From positions 10,221 to 74,220 of the forward strand of contig JAZNOW010000074.1 in NCBI GenBank assembly GCA_045589355.1: a stretch of 64,000 nucleotides of DNA, in the 5' to 3' direction. A program made the translations under genes and the position numbers. The notes under the pieces are model-generated. The model did not search any database, was not told the origin of the DNA, and worked only from the letters and a program-made list of their open reading frames with translations. This stretch comes from RUG563 sp045589355 (GTDB lineage Bacteria; Bacillota; Clostridia; Christensenellales; Aristaeellaceae). Every line of letters starts with the position of its first letter. Within the stretch, counting starts at the first letter, position 1. Of the stretch, positions 51,949 to 59,499 are shown in pieces.

Positions 51949-51993
51949 ACTCACAATATGAGTATTGACAATTACTCAAAGATTGAGTATAAT
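51949..51993 (+). promoter_or_regulatory. Promoter with candidate XRE operators for the lipoprotein/secreted-protein genes
   Basis: TTGACA (51965-51970) and TATAAT (51988-51993) have a 17-base spacer. The spacer and the first bases of the -10 box hold a perfect inverted repeat, TACTCAA (51973-51979), three bases, TTGAGTA (51983-51989). A related site, ACTCA (51949-51953), five bases, TGAGT (51959-51963), lies just upstream, on the side of the divergent xre gene. Two sites of one motif around a divergent promoter pair are typical of a small autoregulating XRE repressor. Confidence 0.78.
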
Positions 51994-52051
51994 AATGTAA
52001 AAAAATTACAAAGGTTGTGATTATATTGGGGGCCCTAAATAGGAGGCGTAT

Positions 52052-52354
52052 TTGTTTGCATTATTGTTGCTATTGCTTGCCATAGCATTATGCACGACAG
52101 GATGCTCACCAAAGAATCAATTGGTTGGCCATTGGGCACAAGAGAATCAGGTAAATTGGCCCTACAGCATGATTTTGTACGAAAACGGCTCGGCAAGTTT
52201 CGACGGAATGTCCGGCACATGGCACGCCGACAACGGAAAACTGTATCTTCAGAATATCTTATTCTCCGAAGATTACGACTACTACATTTCGAACAACAAG
52301 TTGTATCTGAAAGGTGAATATTACGAAGGATACGACGAATATGTCAAACGATAA
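52052..52354 (+). CDS. Small lipoprotein
   Basis: The 100-residue protein begins with a hydrophobic signal sequence (MFALLLLLLAIALCTTGCS) and has a lipobox-like TTGC at residue 18. The mature part (LVGHWAQENQ, FDGMSGTWHADNGKLYLQN) is a short beta-rich domain like the DUF5640/lipocalin-like small lipoproteins. The start is TTG at 52052, because AGGAGG lies 5 bases upstream and no ATG is close. It is AT-rich and lies 21 bases before the modular-protein gene, so the two form an operon under the XRE-type promoter. Confidence 0.75.
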   Translation: MFALLLLLLAIALCTTGCSPKNQLVGHWAQENQVNWPYSMILYENGSASFDGMSGTWHADNGKLYLQNILFSEDYDYYISNNKLYLKGEYYEGYDEYVKR

Positions 52355-52375
52355 ATATGCAATGGAGGTCTCATC

Positions 52376-53551
52376 ATGAAAAGAACAGTATCATTTCTGT
52401 TAGTATTGGCCATTCTCTTCAGCATGGCGGTAACACCGGGTTTAGCGGATGTTTCGTTTTATTGGGGAAACTATAGTTCACCTTATACTTACGATGCCAA
52501 ATTTGGCACAAGTGGTAATAGTGATCGTGGAACTATATTCTTCGTTGATTCTGATGGTAAGGCAAATATCAAGCTTAAGCAAGAAAAAGGTGTTTCGAAA
52601 TATAGTCCCTTCGCGCTGATATGGAACTCATATCCAACCGAAGAAGAATGGGGTAAATTCGAAATTGGTATCTACCATGAGGATGGATCAGGATATACTG
52701 TTCGATGGGAAGATGCATCTTTCTTTGATCGTTCTTACACCATTGATTTAAACAAAACTGGATACTACTACATCTACATTCGCCCTTATTCAAGTGATGA
52801 AATGACAGCCACATATAAGTATGATGAATTTCTCGAATGGGTAACCCCAGCAAAATGGGAGATTAATAGCAAGAAGAACTGTACTATTACCACCAGTTCA
52901 CCTTTCAGCAAACCTTCCTCTTCTTCCTCCTCTTCCTCTTCTGGCCAGTCTCAATCAACCCCCAAATACGCAGATGTGCAAATTATTCATTGGTCTTCCA
53001 CATCGAACGGCAAGGTTCTGTACGAAATTACCGTTAAATTACCTACAGGTTATCAAGCAATCACCCCATACTGGACAAGCAGTAATTATGAATTGACCAG
53101 CGATTACACAGTATACTATGATGTAGAATACGGTAAAACAAATGCTGTTTATTTCAATTATACAGAAGTGAGCAATAGCAGTTCGTCTTCCAACAACAAC
53201 TCTAACAACAATTCCTCCAGCAACAATTCTTCCAATAACAATAGCAATGGCAACAGCTATGATCCTAATAATCCTTTCCTCTATGGTATTGAAGAATATG
53301 AATACTGCTTGGCACCTGAATACCGTGTAGATCCTGAACAGAAACCTTGGAATTACTGCTATCTGTATTCAGAGGCAAGCGATATCAACGGCAGAAACAT
53401 GGGCAGATATGATAAGGGCGAAGTGGTAAAGGTTATTGAATACTACGGTGGCAATCACGGCAGGTTCAACTATTGTTATGTGATTACCCAGGATAATAAG
53501 CTTGGCTACATCCACGATTATGCCCTGAAGCCTGTTGACGAAGGATTCTGA
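52376..53551 (+). CDS. Secreted modular protein with SH3-like C-terminal domain (AT-rich paralogue)
   Basis: The 391-residue protein has a signal peptide (MKRTVSFLLVLAILFSMAV, cut near LADV). An N-terminal beta-sandwich-like domain (about 25-175) is unlike the first domain of its paralogue. A Ser-rich linker, a middle domain (about 195-265), an Asn/Ser linker and a C-terminal domain (about 300-387) follow. The last is about four-fifths identical to that of the gene at 50419-51600 (NPFLYGIEEY, SDINGRNMGRYDKG). Codon use is AT-rich, so the two are old paralogues or one was acquired. GGAGG precedes the ATG. Function is unknown. Confidence 0.82.
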   Translation: MKRTVSFLLVLAILFSMAVTPGLADVSFYWGNYSSPYTYDAKFGTSGNSDRGTIFFVDSDGKANIKLKQEKGVSKYSPFALIWNSYPTEEEWGKFEIGIYHEDGSGYTVRWEDASFFDRSYTIDLNKTGYYYIYIRPYSSDEMTATYKYDEFLEWVTPAKWEINSKKNCTITTSSPFSKPSSSSSSSSSGQSQSTPKYADVQIIHWSSTSNGKVLYEITVKLPTGYQAITPYWTSSNYELTSDYTVYYDVEYGKTNAVYFNYTEVSNSSSSSNNNSNNNSSSNNSSNNNSNGNSYDPNNPFLYGIEEYEYCLAPEYRVDPEQKPWNYCYLYSEASDINGRNMGRYDKGEVVKVIEYYGGNHGRFNYCYVITQDNKLGYIHDYALKPVDEGF

Positions 53552-53572
53552 TTCTCATTATTCAAACAAAAC

Positions 53573-53607
53573 CGCCCTGCATGATGCATGTCATGCAGGG
53601 CGTTCTT
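53573..53607 (+). terminator. Duplicated terminator after the AT-rich paralogue
   Basis: CGCCCTGCATGA (53573-53584) pairs perfectly with TCATGCAGGGCG (53591-53602), with the same TGCATG loop as the terminator at 51611. The T run is interrupted. Confidence 0.85.
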
Positions 53608-53622
53608 TATGCTGTTTTCAGT

Positions 53623-54636
53623 TTAACCTTCATACCCTCTGGGGTTTTGCTTCTGCCAGTTCCAGGCATCCCGGCACATGGCGTAAAGATCGCGCTTGGC
53701 TTCCCAGCCCAGCAGTTCCTTTGCCTTTTTCGGGTCGGCATAGCACACGCTGATATCGCCGGGGCGGCGGGGCGTTACCTGATAAGGAATGGTCAGGTCG
53801 TTGGCCTTTTCAAAGTTCTTTACAATATCCAGCACGCTGTAGGCAGTGCCGGTGCCCAGGTTGATGGCTTCGGCGCCCTTGTGGTTCACGGCATATTCGA
53901 TGGCCGCCACATGGCCTTCCGCCAGGTCCATCACGTGGAGGTAATCCCGCTCACCGGTACCGTCCCGGGTGGGATAATCATCGCCGAACACCCGCAGGTA
54001 ATCCAGCTTGCCGCTGGCCACCTGGCAAATATAGGGCATCAGGTTGTTGGGGATGCCGGTGGGATCTTCGCCGATGCAGCCGCTTTCGTGGGCGCCGATG
54101 GGGTTGAAATACCGCAGCAGCACAAAGGAACGGCTTTCGTCCGTCTTGGCCACGTCCATCAGGATGCGTTCGCTCATGATCTTGGTCCAGGCATAGGGGT
54201 TGGTGCCGCCGGTGGAAAGTTCTTCCCGAAGGGGCATTTCCGTGGCCAGGCCGTACACCGTGGCAGAAGAAGAGAACACCATGATGTGGCAGTCATATTC
54301 CTTCATCACCTGGCACAGCGTCATGGTGGCGATCAGGTTGTTCTGATAATAATACAGGGGCTTGGCCACCGATTCGCCAACGGCCTTCAGGCCGGCAAAG
54401 TGGATCACGGCATCGGGCTTATGGGCGGCAAACACTTCCCTTGTCCGCTGCACGTCGCAGCAATCGCCCACTTCCAGGGGGGCTTTCTTCCCCGTCAGCT
54501 TTTCCACCCGGCGCAATGCCTCGGGGCTGGCGTTGGACAGATTATCCATTACCACCACATCATAACCCTTTTCCAGCAGGCAAAGAGCGGTATGGGAACC
54601 GATATAGCCGGCGCCGCCGGCAAGCAAAACCTTCAT
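53623..54636 (-). CDS. galE: UDP-glucose 4-epimerase
   Basis: The 337-residue short-chain dehydrogenase-type enzyme has GGAGYIGSH for NAD binding, SSSATVYG with the catalytic Ser/Thr, and NPYAWTK with the Tyr-x3-Lys pair. It also has LRYFNPIGAH. It interconverts UDP-glucose and UDP-galactose for galactose use and surface polysaccharide synthesis. GGAGGGG precedes the ATG. The gene is preceded by its own promoter and is not in a Leloir operon here. Confidence 0.96.
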   Translation of the reverse strand: MKVLLAGGAGYIGSHTALCLLEKGYDVVVMDNLSNASPEALRRVEKLTGKKAPLEVGDCCDVQRTREVFAAHKPDAVIHFAGLKAVGESVAKPLYYYQNNLIATMTLCQVMKEYDCHIMVFSSSATVYGLATEMPLREELSTGGTNPYAWTKIMSERILMDVAKTDESRSFVLLRYFNPIGAHESGCIGEDPTGIPNNLMPYICQVASGKLDYLRVFGDDYPTRDGTGERDYLHVMDLAEGHVAAIEYAVNHKGAEAINLGTGTAYSVLDIVKNFEKANDLTIPYQVTPRRPGDISVCYADPKKAKELLGWEAKRDLYAMCRDAWNWQKQNPRGYEG

Positions 54637-54675
54637 GGCATTTCCCCTCCAAACTTCTCAATTCAGATCGTTTGT

Positions 54676-54705
54676 ATTGTAACAAAACGGCGGTTTGATT
54701 GTCAA
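54676..54705 (-). promoter_or_regulatory. Promoter of galE
   Basis: On the minus strand TTGACA (54705-54700) and TACAAT (54681-54676) are spaced by 18 bases; the -35 box overlaps the stop codon of the upstream hydrolase gene. Confidence 0.72.
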
Positions 54706-55463
54706 TCATCCTTTTCTGCTTTGCGCAAAAAAGCATCCATTGCTTCAATGATTTTGTGCCTTTCATCGGTGATGGTGCACACATGGGGCGACGTTTCCAG
54801 CCACAGCATGGCTTTCTGCGTGCTGCTGACGCCCTCCAGGATCATCCCCGGGCTTTCCGGCCGCACCGTCTTATCCCCCTTCGACTGCACGCACAATACC
54901 GGCGCATGGATAAGGGAAAGATCCTTCTCCGCCTTATCCATCAATACGCTCAGGTCATGCACGGATTTGGTGGGATAGCGGGTGTAGCCGATGTGGTAGG
55001 TGGTGGGATCAAAGGGCTTTTCCTTTTCCGGCCCCCAGCCGATCATGGGCACAAAAGGCGACATGAACAGCGCCATCCGCCGGAACGGGTTAAAAATGCG
55101 GATGGGCGCCGCAATGGGCACACAGGCCGTCACGTCCATTTCCTGGGCCAGGATCAGCGACAGCACGCCGCCCATGGAAAGGCCGGCCACGCTGAAATGG
55201 CGATATTTCTTCCGCATTTCCTTGGCAGCCATCCGGGCGGACAAAAGCCAATCCTGCCAGGATACGTTTTTCATATCCTCCGGCTTCGTGCCATGGCCGG
55301 GCAAGCGGATCCCGCGCACGGAATATCCCCTCTCGGCCAGTGCTTCGCCCAGGAGCCGCATATGGGAAGGGCTGCCGGTGAACCCGTGAATGAGCAGCAC
55401 CCCATGGTCACCTTTCTCCATTTCAAAAGGCTGCGCCTGGGGCAGGGCAAAATAATCGTTCAT
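54702..55463 (-). CDS. Alpha/beta hydrolase, carboxylesterase/monoacylglycerol lipase type
   Basis: The 253-residue protein has HGFTGSPSHMR at the oxyanion region, GLSMGG with the nucleophile Ser, QSKGDKTV with the acid Asp and ERHKI with the catalytic His. There is no signal peptide. The fold and length match the Est30/YvaK carboxylesterase group that cleaves short-chain esters; the natural substrate is unknown. The ATG at 55463 follows GGAGGG; a GTG two codons earlier overlaps that site. Confidence 0.9.
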   Translation of the reverse strand: MNDYFALPQAQPFEMEKGDHGVLLIHGFTGSPSHMRLLGEALAERGYSVRGIRLPGHGTKPEDMKNVSWQDWLLSARMAAKEMRKKYRHFSVAGLSMGGVLSLILAQEMDVTACVPIAAPIRIFNPFRRMALFMSPFVPMIGWGPEKEKPFDPTTYHIGYTRYPTKSVHDLSVLMDKAEKDLSLIHAPVLCVQSKGDKTVRPESPGMILEGVSSTQKAMLWLETSPHVCTITDERHKIIEAMDAFLRKAEKDD

Positions 55464-55492
55464 CCGCACCCTCCTCTCTTTTTCTATATTGT

Positions 55493-55521
55493 ATTATACC
55501 ACATCTTCCATTATCCCTCAA
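55493..55521 (-). promoter_or_regulatory. Promoter of the carboxylesterase gene
   Basis: On the minus strand TTGAGG (55521-55516) and TATAAT (55498-55493) are spaced by 17 bases, 30 bases before the start codon. Confidence 0.7.
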
Positions 55522-55575
55522 CAAAAAAGCACCGCTTGGGGGGAGGGTTCTGAAGGAACAATCGATCCAATGGCG

Positions 55576-55611
55576 AACAAACGAGCATCCGTATTTGGAT
55601 GCTCGCTTGTT
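55576..55611. terminator. Hairpin between the AT-rich gene and the hydrolase, possible terminator
   Basis: AACAAACGAGCATCC (55576-55590) pairs with GGATGCTCGCTTGTT (55597-55611) with one mismatch. T runs are weak on both sides. It lies about 100 bases downstream of the AT-rich gene. Confidence 0.55.
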
Positions 55612-55710
55612 TTATGTGGTTCCCAAACGCAATGCACCGGAACGGTGCGTATAATTGCGCCCTACTGTGGATCTGTGGCCGCTCGACAAATTGGAATTGG
55701 CCGAACTAGA

Positions 55711-56277
55711 TTATAGAAGCAAATGCCCATCAGTTATTGATATTAGTTCTTCTACAATCGCTTTGTAATACTTTGCAAACCTACTATCTGTCTCTGTAAT
55801 ACGATTTAAATCTATCTCAAATCTAATAAGTCTATCAACAATGTGATTGGAAATAATTTTTCGGTATTCAGCACAATACTCATAACGATGGATAATCAGT
55901 TTTTCATTTCGTTCTTCGTCCAACAATCTGTTATACAAGTCATCGATTACAAGTTCTTCAATAACTTGCACTTCGTTTTCACATACAAGTTCCACATCCC
56001 ATGACGTTTTATTTCGTTGAAAACCATCATCATTTAAATAATATACTGAACAATTCTTTCTTTGATACACCGATTTCAGAGCATCTGGATAGCATTCGTA
56101 TATAATAGGAGTTCCTTTATCGTTAGTGTAAAGAAGAAAGTCAAAATCATCTTTTTTTACTCCAAACAGTAGAGCTGTTACCATATTCTCTATAGCATAT
56201 ACATACCCTTTTCCGTGTGTTGATACGCGAGGTTGTAAAGTTTTTAGTCCAGCGACTGGCGATACATGATATAGCAT
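55711..56277 (-). CDS. AT-rich protein of unknown function (YHVSP family)
   Basis: The 188-residue soluble protein starts MLYHVSPVAGLKTLQPR, then VSTHGKGYVYA and ALLFGVKKDDFDFLL; the rest is charged and helical. The first 40 residues recall the start of ADP-ribosyltransferase-like or RNA 2'-phosphotransferase-like folds (Tyr-His followed by a Tyr-Ala strand), but no catalytic set can be confirmed. Codon use is strongly AT-rich compared with galE and the genes that follow, so it was probably acquired. The ATG at 56277 follows GAGGTG; a GTG at 56283 lies within that site. No partner gene is seen. Confidence 0.7.
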   Translation of the reverse strand: MLYHVSPVAGLKTLQPRVSTHGKGYVYAIENMVTALLFGVKKDDFDFLLYTNDKGTPIIYECYPDALKSVYQRKNCSVYYLNDDGFQRNKTSWDVELVCENEVQVIEELVIDDLYNRLLDEERNEKLIIHRYEYCAEYRKIISNHIVDRLIRFEIDLNRITETDSRFAKYYKAIVEELISITDGHLLL

Positions 56278-56441
56278 TTTCACACCTCGTTAAATTCAAG
56301 TTTATCGTTTTCATTTTATCACGCAGAACAAGAAACAGCAAGCCTTGGCGGGCTTGCTGTTTCGGTATTTCTTTGGGGTAAAGCGAAGGATAAGTCCTTC
56401 CTTTCCATCCCTTTTCCTGGTTGCGGTGCTTTTGCTTTTTG

Positions 56442-57839
56442 TCAGAAGGCGATGCCCTCTTCCTGCGTCATTTCGGTGGGCTCTTCCCATTGAAAATCTT
56501 CGGTAAAATAGTATTCGTACACGGCATCTTCATAGGCGGTCAGGGCGTTCATCACGGCCTGGATCTCATCCGGGGCGGACACAACGGCTTGAATGACCAG
56601 GCTGTTGAGCCCCTTGCCCATATCCGTCTGCAGTTCCTGATAATATTCTTCTCCAAACTGGGCGTCCAGTGCCGCTACGGGCAGCGCTTCCTTCCCTTCT
56701 GTTTTCACCTCAGGCATCTCCCTATCAAAAGGCATGCCGGTAACGGACAGGGTGCCAACGGGCGCACCGCCCTTCTTTGCAAAGGTGTGGTACAAAAGGG
56801 CAAAGCCGCCTTCCTCCTGCAATTCAAACGTCAGGCCGTACCAGCATCTTTGGCCGTCCACTTCCACCATGGCATCCACAGCAAAGCCGTTGTGCCGGGG
56901 CGTTATCGTGGCTTCCACGGCAACAGCGGTTTCCATTTGGAGCGGAGCATCCTTTTCCTGCACAAGTTCATCAAAACGCAGGCTTGCCATGATATCGCTC
57001 TCTTCCATCCACAGACGGATTTCCAGCTGTTTATCCTGCCACACGCACCGGACGGCCGCTGCATCCAGGGCACCTTCTGCGGAATAACGTTCCAGGTACA
57101 TTTCCATCTCCTGCAGAATATCGGGCATGGGCGCTGCCTGGGCTTCCTCAATGGCCTGTTGCATGGCCTGTTCGTCCGTTTCCTGGCCGGACAACACCAG
57201 CGCCTCCTCCATCAGCTGAAACATTTGGGGAGAATGCTTCCTGTACACCTGCCAGAACAGTTCCACATCCAGTTCCAGCCAGCTTTTATGGGTGAACACT
57301 TTGGTGCCGAAAGCATATTCTCCTTCTTCTGTCACAACATTTTCCGGCTTCGTGTTCTCCGCCCACACCTGCATCAGATCGCCACCGACGGCACCGAACA
57401 AGGCTTCCACATCCTCCAGCCACCGGAGCATCTTTTCGTCTTCCTTCGCCTGTTCGGCCGCTTCTTCTGCCGTTTCAACAAAATAATAGCCGGGGAACAG
57501 AGAGGTTTCCTTCCTGGAGCTGCCGTCTTGCGCATCATTGATCGTGAAAGTGATCAGCGGCTTTTCCTTCAGGTTCAGGGCCATGTAGGTATTGCCCCCG
57601 CCGTACATCATTTCCACCTCTGCCGCTTCCACCAGCGTAAACAGGCTTTCGATCAGCTGCCACATGGGCTCCGCCAGGCTTTCATCCGGCAGCATTTCCA
57701 TCACGTCATGCATCACGGCCTGGCGCACCTGTTCTGCATCATACTGCAACTGCACTCTCACCTGCATGTTTTCCGCCAGCGTGCCTGTGCAGCCAAACAC
57801 AAGGATAACAGAAAGCAGGAAAGACCATATTTTTTTCAT
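56442..57839 (-). CDS. Large secreted protein of unknown function, array member 1
   Basis: The 465-residue protein has a signal peptide (MKKIWSFLLSVILVFG, with a Cys in GCTGTLAEN that could be a lipobox or the cleavage region). The mature part is acidic and mixed alpha/beta without known motifs. Its C-terminal block (KGLNSLVIQAVVSAPDEIQA) matches that of the next gene (SGLSSLLITTITAAPEEIQA), so the two are paralogues. GGGGGAA precedes the ATG at 57839; an in-frame upstream start crosses the promoter and terminator. It may be a cell-surface binding protein, but nothing shows a function. Confidence 0.75.
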   Translation of the reverse strand: MKKIWSFLLSVILVFGCTGTLAENMQVRVQLQYDAEQVRQAVMHDVMEMLPDESLAEPMWQLIESLFTLVEAAEVEMMYGGGNTYMALNLKEKPLITFTINDAQDGSSRKETSLFPGYYFVETAEEAAEQAKEDEKMLRWLEDVEALFGAVGGDLMQVWAENTKPENVVTEEGEYAFGTKVFTHKSWLELDVELFWQVYRKHSPQMFQLMEEALVLSGQETDEQAMQQAIEEAQAAPMPDILQEMEMYLERYSAEGALDAAAVRCVWQDKQLEIRLWMEESDIMASLRFDELVQEKDAPLQMETAVAVEATITPRHNGFAVDAMVEVDGQRCWYGLTFELQEEGGFALLYHTFAKKGGAPVGTLSVTGMPFDREMPEVKTEGKEALPVAALDAQFGEEYYQELQTDMGKGLNSLVIQAVVSAPDEIQAVMNALTAYEDAVYEYYFTEDFQWEEPTEMTQEEGIAF

Positions 57840-57870
57840 TTGAATTCCCCCAAAGCGTTTCTTTGGTTTT

Positions 57871-57899
57871 ATAATACAGGGAAATGGAAAGAATTGCAA
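57871..57899 (-). promoter_or_regulatory. Promoter of array member 1
   Basis: On the minus strand TTGCAA (57899-57894) and TATTAT (57876-57871) are 17 bases apart, 32 bases before the ATG. Confidence 0.65.
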
Positions 57900-57934
57900 T
57901 ATACTTTGCCCGATCCTGTAAGATTTTACATTCA

Positions 57935-57964
57935 CAAAAAAAGCGCCCCCTTTCAGGGGCGCCT
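57935..57964 (-). terminator. Terminator of array member 2
   Basis: On the minus strand GGCGCCCC and GGGGGCGC form a stem around a five-base loop, followed by seven T. It lies 10 bases after the stop codon at 57974. Confidence 0.88.
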
Positions 57965-57973
57965 GGATTCTGC

Positions 57974-59377
57974 TCAAGGCACAATTTCCGTCTCGGTTTC
58001 GCAGACGAAATCGTCATTGGTTTCCGTATCCACGGCCAGGCTCAGCAGGGCCTGAATTTCTTCGGGCGCTGCGGTAATGGTGGTGATCAGCAGGCTGCTC
58101 AGGCCGCTCTTGGCATCCTGGGCAATCTTTTCTTCCAGTTCCCGGTCGCCTTCCGCCAGTTCCATCAGGTTGACCATTTCCTTGCCTTCCACAGAGAAGG
58201 GAGCCAGCTTTTCGGTCAGGGGGCGCAGGGAAACCCGGGCCGTCATCATGGGCACTTCGTCCGACATGAAGTACAGGGTATACATGGCATCCAGGCCATT
58301 GTCCACGGGCTTGGTTTCGATCACATAGCTCATGTAAATGCCGCTGGTCACCACAGACACCATAGCGCTCATTTCTTCTTCCGTTTCGCCGGCCAGCACA
58401 GCCATATCCATCACCATGCCGAACTTGTCAGTGGAATAAGCCGCATTGATCACTTCATCGATGGTGGCGTAGTTGCCTTCGGCGAAATACAGGCTGCATT
58501 CCACCTGCTTGCCGTTGGCGGCCACGACCATGGCCAGCACAGCTTCTTCATCCGCCATTTCCAGGGTCACATACACGCAATCGTTGTTTTCATTGCCCTT
58601 GACCATATCATACACGGTAACGTATAGGGGAATAGCTTCTTCTTCAGGAATATCGTCGGAATAGATTTCCTTCATATCATCGAAGTCCATATTTTCCACC
58701 GGCAGGCCGGATTCGATGAAGAAAGTTTCCATCATGGGCACCAGCTGCACCATCCAGCCCTGCAGATGCCGGAGCAGTTCGTTGCTGTCGGCATTGATGG
58801 TGATCTTGCGGGTGTACACCACATCATCCATCTGATAGGTGCCCGTTTCTTCGGTCACATAATCTTCCGCCAGCACCAGCTGCCAGGATTCTTCCATCAG
58901 CTTCGTCACGTCTTTTTCAAACTTTTCGGAAGCCGCCATGATCTTTTCCATATCAATCTGGCTCATGGCATTGTCCATTTCCGCCTTCAGCATATCCAGC
59001 GTCTTGGCATCCACAAACAGGGCATAGCTGGGCAGCACATTGGTCACCATGGCAACGCCGCCGTCCGCCGTGCTGCCGCCTTCCAGGGTGGCAATGGGCG
59101 TATCTTTCAGGTTGACGCTCATCTGCAGGGTTTCGTTGTCATAAGCGCCGGTCAGGGTCACCTGGTTGATCAGGCCGATCACGGCTTCCATCAGTTCCGG
59201 GGGCACATCTTCCATGTCCGCGCCGCCGGCTGCCATCATGATGGCGGTGAACATATTGGGGTTCAGTTCATAAGATACTTCGGCCTTGAAGCCCTTGGAA
59301 AAGTCCATTTCCGCCAGTGCGCCGGTGCAGGACAGGGCCATCATCAAAGCCAGAATAAAAGCAGTCAGTTTCTTCAT
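57974..59377 (-). CDS. Large secreted protein of unknown function, array member 2
   Basis: The 467-residue protein has a signal peptide with a Cys (MKKLTAFILALMMALSCTGALA). The LSC-T arrangement resembles the same position in member 1 and may be a lipobox. The mature protein is acidic, rich in Met and Glu, with a repeated alpha/beta character and no known domain. It shares the C-terminal SLLITTITAAPEEIQALL block with member 1. The ATG at 59377 is preferred: AGGAGG is 12 bases upstream, whereas the in-frame ATG at 59389 directly abuts it. It has its own terminator. Confidence 0.75.
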   Translation of the reverse strand: MKKLTAFILALMMALSCTGALAEMDFSKGFKAEVSYELNPNMFTAIMMAAGGADMEDVPPELMEAVIGLINQVTLTGAYDNETLQMSVNLKDTPIATLEGGSTADGGVAMVTNVLPSYALFVDAKTLDMLKAEMDNAMSQIDMEKIMAASEKFEKDVTKLMEESWQLVLAEDYVTEETGTYQMDDVVYTRKITINADSNELLRHLQGWMVQLVPMMETFFIESGLPVENMDFDDMKEIYSDDIPEEEAIPLYVTVYDMVKGNENNDCVYVTLEMADEEAVLAMVVAANGKQVECSLYFAEGNYATIDEVINAAYSTDKFGMVMDMAVLAGETEEEMSAMVSVVTSGIYMSYVIETKPVDNGLDAMYTLYFMSDEVPMMTARVSLRPLTEKLAPFSVEGKEMVNLMELAEGDRELEEKIAQDAKSGLSSLLITTITAAPEEIQALLSLAVDTETNDDFVCETETEIVP

Positions 59378-59499
59378 CGGATCAAACATCCTCCTTGATT
59401 TGATGGGTATAGTTTACCATAATCTGCCGTTTCGCTCAAGTCGGCTCAGCGAGCCTTATGCGGTTTTGAAACATCAAACGCGACATTTGGCTCCGCGGC

